From positions 5,387,001-5,451,000 of the forward strand of contig NZ_CP034443.1 in NCBI RefSeq assembly GCF_003952365.1: a stretch of 64,000 bases of DNA. The letters run 5' to 3'. The stretch is from Mesorhizobium sp. M9A.F.Ca.ET.002.03.1.2 (lineage in GTDB: Bacteria; Pseudomonadota; Alphaproteobacteria; Rhizobiales; Rhizobiaceae). A program made the translations under genes and the position numbers. Under the pieces are notes generated by a model that was given only the letters and a program-made list of their open reading frames with translations, did no database searches and was not told where the DNA came from. Positions 56,981-64,000 of the stretch are shown one piece after another; position 1 is the stretch's first letter; each line of letters begins with the position of its first letter.

Positions 56981-57034
56981 TTACACCGCCTTGCCCACGC
57001 GCTTTCCTACTACGAGAATGAGTGCCGTTTTCAT
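56981..57034 (-). CDS. ilvIH leader peptide
   Basis: A 17-aa ORF, MKTALILVVGKRVGKAV, followed by TAA. It has a run of Leu-Ile-Leu-Val-Val, the branched-chain residues made by the operon. Ribosome stalling at these codons when charged Leu/Ile/Val tRNA is scarce would prevent the terminator at 56925-56947 from forming. The GCGGTGTAACCGCC around the stop codon (56978-56993) can form a small hairpin as well. Leader peptides of this type are known for ilvIH in Rhizobiales. Confidence 0.85.
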   Translation of the reverse strand: MKTALILVVGKRVGKAV

Positions 57035-57113
57035 GGTGGCGGACAATAGAATTGGTTTTGCGCCGCTGTCAACGGCGAATATGCACGGCCCTTCCGCCGC
57101 GCGGAGTTCCGTT

Positions 57114-57248
57114 TCAAGCCTTGAGCACTACGCCCCTCGCCTTGGCCCAGCGCTCTATGATCTTGCGCTCCTCCAGCGAGGCGAGACGATTGCCGAAACC
57201 GCGCACCTGCACCGCACGGTGTTGCGGGTCGAGCTCGATCGTTAGCAA
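57114..57248 (-). CDS. Possible 44-aa small protein
   Basis: A TTG-start ORF beginning LTIELDPQHRAVQVRGFGN and ending RWAKARGVVLKA, in the gap between the ilv leader and the unknown membrane gene. Amino acid choice looks protein-like and codon use matches the host, but there is no clear ribosome binding site. It could be a small gene or the tail of a decayed one. Confidence 0.25.
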   Translation of the reverse strand: MLTIELDPQHRAVQVRGFGNRLASLEERKIIERWAKARGVVLKA

Positions 57249-57290
57249 CCGCTCGATTTTGCCGAGCGCTGTGCGCCGTAGTCAGGGAAC

Positions 57291-57830
57291 TCATTCGCCT
57301 CGGATGTGATCCATTACCCGAACGAGCGTCATCGCTACGAAAGTCACCGCAGCCACATAGACTAGGAGGACAAGAGCCCACGTCACCAATATTTGGCTTC
57401 TTGGCCAAAGTTTATCCGTATCGCCGATAAAATCGGCGATGAGGAGGTCGCAACCCTGACCGGGGTTTTTCTCCACATATTCTGCGGCAGTTGGAAGATA
57501 GGTCCATCCGGTGGACATTCGGTCGTCGGCAAATGGGCAGCTAAAGTACGCACGCAAAGGGAAGTAGACCACCATGAACACGACGGCGACAGGAACGAGC
57601 CATATGATTGTTGATCGAAGCGCTGGTTGTCTTCCAGCCATGACACTGCATGCGAGAAACGCAACGACAACAGTTATCAGAAAGGTAGCAAAAGCCGGTT
57701 GCTGTCCAGCTTCACGCCATAGTGTGGGGGGACTGGCAACCAACTGACCCACGATAGGGACGAGGAACGCCACAAACGCCGCCTGAAGTAACCAAGCCGA
57801 CTTCCATTTCGCTAGCAAGTCTTTGAACAT
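57291..57830 (-). CDS. Four-span membrane protein, hypothetical
   Basis: A 179-aa protein starting MFKDLLAKWKSAWLLQAAF. It has hydrophobic segments near residues 14-32, 47-62, 75-92 and 148-168 and a loop with two Cys (YFSCPFADDR, GQGCDLLIADF). No family recognised. It starts two bases after the stop of the exported-protein gene (TGACGATG) and looks lower in GC than neighbours. A TTG at 57848 is an alternative start. Confidence 0.6.
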   Translation of the reverse strand: MFKDLLAKWKSAWLLQAAFVAFLVPIVGQLVASPPTLWREAGQQPAFATFLITVVVAFLACSVMAGRQPALRSTIIWLVPVAVVFMVVYFPLRAYFSCPFADDRMSTGWTYLPTAAEYVEKNPGQGCDLLIADFIGDTDKLWPRSQILVTWALVLLVYVAAVTFVAMTLVRVMDHIRGE

Positions 57831-57832
57831 CG

Positions 57833-58486
57833 TCAGGGAACCAAGCAAGTAATGGGCTGTCCCTGACCCTGAATCCCGATGCTAACTTCTTGGCGCTGGA
57901 CGATCTGACCATTCAAATTGGCAGTCATCTCGTAACGGCCGGGCGGAAGAGTGCCGCTGCTGGGGCTCGTGGGATTGTTGAATCTATACATGGGATCGCT
58001 CCCGGCCAGATGCCTGGGGCTGAAGCCGACGAAATAGCCATGGACCTCTTGGCCATCGCTCTGCTTCGTTCTCACCTCAATGTCGACTTCGCTATACGCT
58101 GCGGCAGTCATCATGCCCACCGCACCCACTGTACTGATGTATTCAGCCTTGATCTGCAGATCTTCTTCAACGTCACGTACAAGGGTCGCAGAAAATGGAT
58201 CATCAGGCTTGGCTGCAGCTTTTTGCAGGAGCGAAACATTGTGCTGCATAACCTGCTGGAAGTCATTGCTCGGATCGCCGACCTTTTTGAAGCTCGCTGC
58301 GATGAAATTCCAGTTCGCGGAAATCTTCCCTGCAGATTGCGAAACTGCCGGAGTCTGCGTTTTTTCAAGCTGTGCAAGGGCATCTAAGGGATAGGTCAGG
58401 TCCATAGCATCTTGAGCTACAGCGCCTCCCGCGAGAAGCGTAAAAGCGGCCACCATCCAAGTGAACATTAAACGCAAATGCTGCAT
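57833..58486 (-). CDS. Exported hypothetical protein
   Basis: A 217-aa protein with a signal peptide (FTWMVAAFTLLAGGAVAQDA). The mature part is soluble, with a helical first half (SANWNFIAASFKKVGDPSNDFQQ) and a beta-rich second half ending QGQGQPITCLVP. The sentence RYEMTANLNGQIVQRQEV suggests a vascular-type beta-sandwich domain. No family recognised. Co-directional with the membrane protein gene and the AbiTii gene. Confidence 0.6.
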   Translation of the reverse strand: MQHLRLMFTWMVAAFTLLAGGAVAQDAMDLTYPLDALAQLEKTQTPAVSQSAGKISANWNFIAASFKKVGDPSNDFQQVMQHNVSLLQKAAAKPDDPFSATLVRDVEEDLQIKAEYISTVGAVGMMTAAAYSEVDIEVRTKQSDGQEVHGYFVGFSPRHLAGSDPMYRFNNPTSPSSGTLPPGRYEMTANLNGQIVQRQEVSIGIQGQGQPITCLVP

Positions 58487-58586
58487 TGCTGAGCCCTCCC
58501 CCTGCCACAGGATAGAATATTGCGACGTAAATACAAAGAGGGCGTCTAAACGGCTCGAAGCGGCAGTCGAGCGACCTCGCTGCCCA

Positions 58587-59492
58587 CTACTTCAAGCCGG
58601 AGTACTGAAGCGCAGCTTCGGTGGCCACTTTTGTCAGTACGTCAGAACCGATCTTCCACGCGCCGCTTGCCGCTTTAGGTGTATTCTTCTTGAGCCACGC
58701 CAGCGCCTTTTTCCCGAGAGGCTTCTCCACACTCTCCGGTTTTTCGTCCACGATAATCTCAGCGAATTCCTTGGCTGCATCCTTGGGCAACCCTGCATCC
58801 ACGAGTGCGCCCACCATCGAATCCCAATCACCAGCGGTGATGGACAAATTGACTTGAGCGGCGTGCACGTGGGTGACATTCCCGTAAACAGTCTGGTTGT
58901 AGATTTGGGTCACCGCGGCCTCGCCCTCGGGTTTCAGAGAAACTGGGTTGTCCAATGTAACCTCGACTGCCTGCGGCACTCGCTTTTCAAGTTCGATCGT
59001 GAGTTCTAAAATGCGGCTACGCACCGACTGCACGATCTCTCTCATAGCGACCGACGAAAGTGTTCCGGTGACACCATTACAAGCCCAGTCTTCGTAAACC
59101 TTGCCCTGCAGCAAAAGAATCAGATTGGAAGCATCGATGCTGAGAATTCCATCTTTTGTTCTTGCCAGCTCCTCTACGCTCGCAATGCTTTCGCGCACCT
59201 TGCGATGCGTCCAAACTTTGCTCGCGTGTTTCTCTATGAGATAGGATGGGATCGGGGCGTTCTGGATGCCTGACCCGAAAGGCCCCGACCACGTCCCCCT
59301 GTAAGTCACGCTGATGACCCGGTAATCTGGAACATCAGCGTCGGACGGATACCCCTCGGTCTCGTACTTGACCCAATCCTCTAGCGGTTCGCTGCCCAAC
59401 CTAGAGGCCAGCAACCGAACCTTGAGCAATATTCTGCTGAGTTCGGCATCGTCGCTCAGCACTGCTTTCTGAATCTCGCGAAGTAAACTCAT
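58587..59492 (-). CDS. AbiTii-domain protein (abortive-infection-related)
   Basis: A 301-aa protein whose first 190 residues fit the AbiTii domain: MSLLREIQKAVLSDDAELSRILLKVRLLASRLG, then PLEDWVKYETEGYPSDADVPDYRVI and the long amphipathic helix MREIVQSVRSRILELTIELEKRV. The C-terminal 80 residues (DWDSMVGALVDAGLPKDAAKEFAEIIVDEKP, then LGKKALAWLKKNTPK) are also common behind AbiTii. The domain is associated with abortive phage infection; its mechanism is unknown to me. It heads a minus-strand trio with the exported and membrane proteins. Confidence 0.75.
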   Translation of the reverse strand: MSLLREIQKAVLSDDAELSRILLKVRLLASRLGSEPLEDWVKYETEGYPSDADVPDYRVISVTYRGTWSGPFGSGIQNAPIPSYLIEKHASKVWTHRKVRESIASVEELARTKDGILSIDASNLILLLQGKVYEDWACNGVTGTLSSVAMREIVQSVRSRILELTIELEKRVPQAVEVTLDNPVSLKPEGEAAVTQIYNQTVYGNVTHVHAAQVNLSITAGDWDSMVGALVDAGLPKDAAKEFAEIIVDEKPESVEKPLGKKALAWLKKNTPKAASGAWKIGSDVLTKVATEAALQYSGLK

Positions 59493-59773
59493 GACCGCCC
59501 CACACCCCTGTGGTTTTCATGGACTCGACCATTCACCCGTCTGCCGTCCGTTTCAAGATTCCCCAATATCTCTTTCCCCTGAAAACCACAGGTGGTTGGG
59601 TATTTCTGTAGGAAGCGTATACGATCTTCGATCGTGCCGATAAGCCATTGAAAACGCGCCAAACTATTTGAGGACGTGACGCGGCGCGGCTTTTGCCGCG
59701 ATACTCCGATCGACGGGCTGGGAGGGCTCGGCAAAGCCACAATGACGACCAGGACTTCACGGGAGGAAATTTG

Positions 59774-61576
59774 ATGCTCGACAAGGCTCCAGCCAAGAAA
59801 CTGTCCGACCTGCTCGACCAATTCGGCGCAGCGCTTACCGCCGGCGACATTGACAGAGCGGTCGGGTGCTTTCAGGAAGACTGCTACTGGCGCGACCTGG
59901 TGACCTTCACCTGGAACATCAAGACCATGGAAGATCGCGACCAGGTGCGCGACATGCTGGTGAGCCAGTTGGCGAAGACAAAACCTTCGAATTGGGCGAT
60001 CGCCAAGGGCGAGGACGCCAGCGAAAGCGGCGAGCTGCTGGAGGGCTGGATCAGTTTCGAAACAGAGGTGGCGCGCGGCTTCGGCCATATCAGGCTGAAG
60101 AACGGCAAGATCTGGACGCTGCTCACCACCATGGTCGAGCTCAAGGGGCATGAGGAACCCGCCGGCTTCGCCCGCCCGTTAGGCGCCAAGCATGGCCATG
60201 GAAAAAACCGGCCGACCTGGAAGGAGGAGCGCGAGAGGGAGGCAGCCGAACTCGGCTTTGTCCGTCAGCCCCACACGCTCATCATCGGCGGCGGCCAGGG
60301 CGGTATCGCGCTCGGTGCCCGGCTGAGGCAGCTCGGCGTGCCGACCATCATCGTCGAGAAGAACGAGCGTGCCGGCGATTCATGGCGCAAGCGTTACAAG
60401 TCGCTCTGCCTGCACGACCCGGTCTGGTACGATCATCTGCCTTATATCGACTTCCCCAGGAACTGGCCGGTCTTCTCGCCCAAGGACAAGATCGGCGACT
60501 GGCTGGAAATTTACACCAAGGTCATGGAGTTGAATTACTGGTCCTCCACCGAGGCCAAGAGCGCCACCTATGACGACGAGAAAAAGGAATGGACGGTCGT
60601 CGTCCATCGCGACGGCAAGGACATCACGCTGAAGCCGAAGCAATTGGTGCTGGCGACCGGTATGTCGGGTCGGCCTAACCTTCCGAAGTTCAAGGGCATG
60701 GAGAATTTCAAGGGCGATCAGCACCATTCCTCGAAACACCCCGGCCCGGACAAGTATGTTGGCAAGAAGGTCGTCGTTATCGGCTCGAACAATTCCGCGC
60801 ACGACATCTGCGCCGCGCTCTGGGAAGCCGGCGTCGACGTCACCATGGTACAGCGATCGACCACACACATCGTCAAATCCGACACGCTGATGGATGTCGG
60901 GCTCGGAGCGCTCTATTCGGAACAGGCGGTGCAGAACGGCATGACCACCGCCAAGGCCGATCTCATCTTCGCCTCCCTGCCCTACAAGATCCTGCACGAA
61001 TTCCAGATCCCGCTCTACCAAGAGATGAAGAAGCGCGATGCGGCATTCTACGAGGGACTGGAAAGGGCCGGCTTCATGCTCGACTGGGGTGACGACGGCT
61101 CCGGCCTGTTCATGAAGTATCTCAGGCGCGGCTCCGGCTACTATATCGATATCGGCGCCTCACAGCTCATCATCGACGGCGCCATCAAGCTGAAGAGCGG
61201 CGTCGACGTGGAGGAGATCAAGGAACATTCGGTCCTGCTCAGCGACGGCACCGAGCTGCCGGCCGATGTCGTCGTCTATGCCACCGGCTACGGTTCGATG
61301 AACGGCTGGGCGGCGGAACTGATCTCGCAAGAGGTCGCCGACAAGGTCGGGAAATGCTGGGGCCTCGGCTCGAACACCACCAAGGACCCCGGCCCCTGGG
61401 AGGGCGAACAGCGCAACATGTGGAAGCCGACCCAGCAGGAGGCGCTCTGGTTCCATGGCGGCAATCTCCACCAGTCACGCCACTATTCGCAGTTCCTGTC
61501 GCTGCAGTTGAAGGCACGGCACGAAGGCATCGCCACGCCGGTCTACGGGCTGCAGCAGGTCCATCACAAGGGATAG
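59774..61576 (+). CDS. Flavin-containing monooxygenase with N-terminal NTF2-like domain
   Basis: A 600-aa protein. Residues 1-135 form a SnoaL/NTF2-like domain (SDLLDQFGAALTAGDIDRAVGCFQEDCYWRDL). The rest is a class B flavoprotein monooxygenase: FAD motif IIGGGQGGIALGARLRQLG near 182, FSPKDKIGDWLEIY, NADPH motif VVIGSNNSAHDICAALWEAG near 340 and ATGYGSMNGW. Similar to YUCCA/CzcO-like enzymes; substrate unknown. The start follows GGGAGGAAATTTG. Confidence 0.9.
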   Translation: MLDKAPAKKLSDLLDQFGAALTAGDIDRAVGCFQEDCYWRDLVTFTWNIKTMEDRDQVRDMLVSQLAKTKPSNWAIAKGEDASESGELLEGWISFETEVARGFGHIRLKNGKIWTLLTTMVELKGHEEPAGFARPLGAKHGHGKNRPTWKEEREREAAELGFVRQPHTLIIGGGQGGIALGARLRQLGVPTIIVEKNERAGDSWRKRYKSLCLHDPVWYDHLPYIDFPRNWPVFSPKDKIGDWLEIYTKVMELNYWSSTEAKSATYDDEKKEWTVVVHRDGKDITLKPKQLVLATGMSGRPNLPKFKGMENFKGDQHHSSKHPGPDKYVGKKVVVIGSNNSAHDICAALWEAGVDVTMVQRSTTHIVKSDTLMDVGLGALYSEQAVQNGMTTAKADLIFASLPYKILHEFQIPLYQEMKKRDAAFYEGLERAGFMLDWGDDGSGLFMKYLRRGSGYYIDIGASQLIIDGAIKLKSGVDVEEIKEHSVLLSDGTELPADVVVYATGYGSMNGWAAELISQEVADKVGKCWGLGSNTTKDPGPWEGEQRNMWKPTQQEALWFHGGNLHQSRHYSQFLSLQLKARHEGIATPVYGLQQVHHKG

Positions 61577-61611
61577 GACGCGACGCCTAGCTTGGTTTGT
61601 GGCTGATATCT

Positions 61612-61911
61612 TTATCTGGAGCGGCGGCGCTTACGGGCCGCCTTGATCTCGGTGATGCGCTCGTCATCCTCTTCCTGCAGATGACGTCCCCGCTCCAAGA
61701 GTTCGAGCGTGTATTCCTCATAGGTCAGGCCCAGCCGCTCGGCCTTGTCCAGCCGCATCAGCATGACGTCACGGCTTGGCGCCTTCCAGGCCTTGGCATG
61801 GGCGGCCTGCCAGGCAAGGAAGATATAGGCGTCGCCCTCGCCCCATGGCGGGCCATCATAGTCGTCGAGAGGCGGGCCGCCATTGTCGGTGCGTTTCGGG
61901 CGGCGCGCCAT
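61612..61911 (-). CDS. Hypothetical 99-aa protein
   Basis: Starts MARRPKRTDNGGPPLDDYDG and contains AYIFLAWQAAHAKAWKAPSRDVMLMRLDKAERLGLTYEEY, with a basic C-terminus (KAARKRRRSR). The middle segment resembles small conserved rhizobial proteins of unknown function. It lies four bases after the end of the frameshifted regulator gene and could be co-transcribed with it. Confidence 0.65.
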   Translation of the reverse strand: MARRPKRTDNGGPPLDDYDGPPWGEGDAYIFLAWQAAHAKAWKAPSRDVMLMRLDKAERLGLTYEEYTLELLERGRHLQEEDDERITEIKAARKRRRSR

Positions 61912-61915
61912 CGCC

Positions 61916-62481
61916 TCAGCCTCTGGCCAGTGCGACCAGGTAGTCGGCGGCGTCCGGTCCAGGAGCGTGGAAGGCGCAATCCGACGGCGCGCCGAGCGCC
62001 AGGCAGTCGCCGGGTTCAAGACTGTGCACGATATCACCCTCGGTGAATTCCAGCCGTCCGGAAATCAGCCAAATCTGCTGTCTGATGAAGGCATAGGATG
62101 CTGCCGGAAAACTTACCTTGGCTCCCGCCGGCAACTGCACCCTGATCAGCTCGAGCGGCATGTCGGAGACCGGCGAAAGATGCCGCCTGATATAACCCGT
62201 GGCGGGATCGCGCCAGACCGGCTGATCGCTTTCGCGAAGCAGCCCACCGCCTTGCAGCTCGGCCCGTGCGATAAGGGTGGAAAGCGTCATGCCGAAGGCC
62301 GCCGCGATGCGCACGAGAAGCGCCGCGGTCGGGCTCGTCCTGCCGCGCTCTATGTGCTGAGCATGGCTTTCGACACCCCGGAGCGGTCCGCGAGCTCCGC
62401 CAGCGACCAGCCCCTCAAGGCTCTTTCGGAGCGTATTCTCCTGCCAATGGTCGAGGAGATATTGTTCGTTATATCATTCAT
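61916..62481 (-). pseudogene. XRE-cupin transcriptional regulator, frameshifted
   Basis: Reading from ATG 62481 gives MNDITNNISSTIGRRIRSE, then a normal XRE helix-turn-helix (GWSLAELADRSGVSKAMLS), and then a TAG at about 62355. One base over, the frame continues IERGRTSPTAALLVRIAAAFGMTLSTLI and the C-terminal cupin domain (FAGAK-type text LPAGAKVSFP, DIVHSLEPGDCLAL). The family reads SxIERG, so one base is missing at the AGCACATAG spot. Either a pseudogene or a sequencing error. The ATG at 62314 gives a cupin without HTH. Confidence 0.8.
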
Positions 62482-62635
62482 TAATCCAGTATATTGAACT
62501 CACGGAGTCGAGCAAGGGGCTGTTTCGAGTCAATTTTCGCGAATGACTTAACCACCCCTACACCATCCGACCTCACCCCACCTTAACCCCGTCGATGTAA
62601 GGTCGATCGCCTGGGAATGGGAAACAGCCTTGGCC

Positions 62636-64000
62636 ATGTTCATCGACCGCGAAGCCTCCGTCGGAGAGCCGACATCGCAGGAGCGCCGCAAGGCCGAGCA
62701 GAGCGACAAGCGCATCCTGGGCAATGTCGTGCAGTGCGACGGCGCGCGCGCGACCATCAGCGCCTTTGCCGACGATGTCGAAGGCACGGTCACCGGCCTT
62801 TGGACCGTCGGCAAGATGATCTCCATCAATCTTGGCAACACGCGAACCGTCGGCCTGGTCTACGAGATCGGCAAGTCGGATCGCGCCTGGAGCGATGAGG
62901 GCCAGAACCCGATCGAAGTCAGCATCGAGCTCATCGGCGAGGTGCGCGACGGCGCAGAGCCCGGCGCCAAGCCGATCTTCGATCGCGGCATCACCACCTA
63001 TCCGCATATCGGCGCCATCGCCCACCGCATCCGCAGCCGCGACCTGCAAGCGGTCTATGATCTCGCCGGACGTCATTCGATCACCATCGGCACGCTTTCA
63101 CAGGACGAGTCGATCGATGCCAACATCGCCATCGACGACACGCTGGCGCGCCATTTCGCCATTGTCGGCACCACCGGCGTCGGCAAATCCACCGCCGTCT
63201 CGCTGCTTTTGCGCAAGTCGATCGCCGCTCGACCCGACCTGCGCGTTCTCATCCTCGATCCGCACAACGAGTTCGCCGCGTCCCTGCCCGAACACTGCGT
63301 CAAGGTCGATTCGACGACGCTTGACCTGCCCTTCTGGATGTTCAGGCTCGAGGAATTTGCCGAAGTGCTGTTTCGTGGACGCGAGACGGTGCCGGAAGAG
63401 GTCGATGCCTTGCGCGATCTCATTCCCGCTGCCAAGAACCTGTATCGCAACCCGAATTCGGCTACCTATCTCAGGCGCGGCACCGATGCGCTGACCGCGG
63501 ACACGCCGGTGCCCTATCGCGTCGCCGATCTCATCAAGCAGATCGACGAGCGCATGGGATTGCTGGAAAGCAAGAACGACCGCCCCACCCTCAAATCGCT
63601 GAAGACGCGCATCGAGTCGGCGGCCTCGGATCCGCGCTATCGCTTCATGTTCAACTCGCGGCTGATCGAGGACACCATCCATGAGACGATCGGCAATATT
63701 TTCCGCGTGCCGCACCACGGACGCCCGGTGACCTGCTTCGAGATGGCCGGCATGCCGTCGGAAGTGGTCAATTCCGTCTGCTCGGTGCTGGCGCGCCTGG
63801 CCTTCGACCTGGCGCTGTGGAGCGAAGGCCGGCTGCGGCTGCTTTTGCTGTGCGAGGAAGCGCACCGCTATATGCCGGCCGATCCGCGCCTTGGTTTCGC
63901 GCCAACCCGGCACGCACTGTCGCGCATCGCCAAGGAAGGCCGAAAATATGGCTGCTATCTCGGCGTCGTCACCCAGCGCCCTGGCGAACTCGATCCCACC
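62636..64000 (+). CDS. HerA-like ATP-binding protein (DUF87), 3' end outside window
   Basis: The first 455 residues of a HerA/FtsK-superfamily ATPase. N-terminal HAS-barrel-like domain (residues 1-140), Walker A IVGTTGVGKSTAVSLLL near 180, VLILDPHNEFAASL, and Walker B RLLLLCEEAHRYMP near 400, with ALSRIAKEGRKYG. Bacterial HerA proteins are hexameric DNA translocases, usually paired with NurA nuclease or other effectors; no partner is visible before the right edge. Start ATG at 62636; TTG at 62630 is possible. Confidence 0.88.
   Translation, partial: MFIDREASVGEPTSQERRKAEQSDKRILGNVVQCDGARATISAFADDVEGTVTGLWTVGKMISINLGNTRTVGLVYEIGKSDRAWSDEGQNPIEVSIELIGEVRDGAEPGAKPIFDRGITTYPHIGAIAHRIRSRDLQAVYDLAGRHSITIGTLSQDESIDANIAIDDTLARHFAIVGTTGVGKSTAVSLLLRKSIAARPDLRVLILDPHNEFAASLPEHCVKVDSTTLDLPFWMFRLEEFAEVLFRGRETVPEEVDALRDLIPAAKNLYRNPNSATYLRRGTDALTADTPVPYRVADLIKQIDERMGLLESKNDRPTLKSLKTRIESAASDPRYRFMFNSRLIEDTIHETIGNIFRVPHHGRPVTCFEMAGMPSEVVNSVCSVLARLAFDLALWSEGRLRLLLLCEEAHRYMPADPRLGFAPTRHALSRIAKEGRKYGCYLGVVTQRPGELDPT

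Noticed and set aside
55146..57245. 699-aa plus-strand ORF opposite ilvI
   Set aside because: Antisense of ilvI and of the ilv leader; no recognisable domain.
62832..63494. 220-aa Ser/Arg-rich plus-strand ORF
   Set aside because: Out-of-frame shadow of the HerA-like gene, whose frame is open to the window edge with clear Walker motifs.

Overview
This 64 kb window looks like the chromosome of a Mesorhizobium-like alphaproteobacterium (Rhizobiales). The evidence is a GC-rich sequence, rhizobial-type aerobic cob genes (cobW, cobN, cobG, cobE), a BA14K protein, the nuoA-nuoF order with a long-tailed NuoE, and abundant small palindromic repeats. The genus is inferred; it was not tested by a database search.

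Layout. 1-5622 (minus): start of the nuo (respiratory complex I) operon, nuoA-B-C-D-E-F, with two extra genes inside it. One is a four-helix-bundle gene bounded by heptamer repeats between nuoC and nuoD. The other is a small anchored or secreted protein gene between nuoD and nuoE. 5958-7157: a YcaQ-type DNA glycosylase. 7200-23426: a cobalamin (B12) locus. A cobalamin riboswitch precedes DUF1636-cobW-cobN-cobG-cobH-cobI-cobJ; cobK is convergent; then follow cobL-cobE-cobM-cobA-cobB-cobV-cobU. Palindromic elements lie in frame inside cobN (two copies of different families) and inside cobG. In cobG a one-G difference in the element splits the gene into two overlapping ORFs.

23990-34045: tRNA-Lys(CTT) followed by a 10 kb integrated element bounded by a 47-bp direct repeat of the tRNA 3' half. 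It carries a tyrosine integrase, an AlpA-type excisionase, a primase-helicase, a small-terminase candidate, a large terminase and several unknown genes, but no capsid, portal or tail genes. This is the profile of a phage satellite (PICI/P4-like) and is the main accessory feature.

34093-57034: mostly housekeeping and accessory metabolism. It holds PhzF, a MacA/MacB-type export system, NUDIX and endonuclease/phosphatase genes, BA14K, PilZ, ilvC, three regulator/target pairs (TetR-DUF1772, MarR-GST, HxlR-NmrA), kup, pdxJ, a RecD-like helicase, a cobalt-type nitrile hydratase operon, LysE and ilvI-ilvH. The ilvI-ilvH operon has a leader peptide and an attenuator. 57114-64000: a low-GC-looking patch with an AbiTii-domain gene and two unknown genes, then a flavin monooxygenase, a frameshifted XRE-cupin regulator and the start of a HerA-like ATPase gene that runs off the window.

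All functional names come from reading the translations; no similarity search was run.
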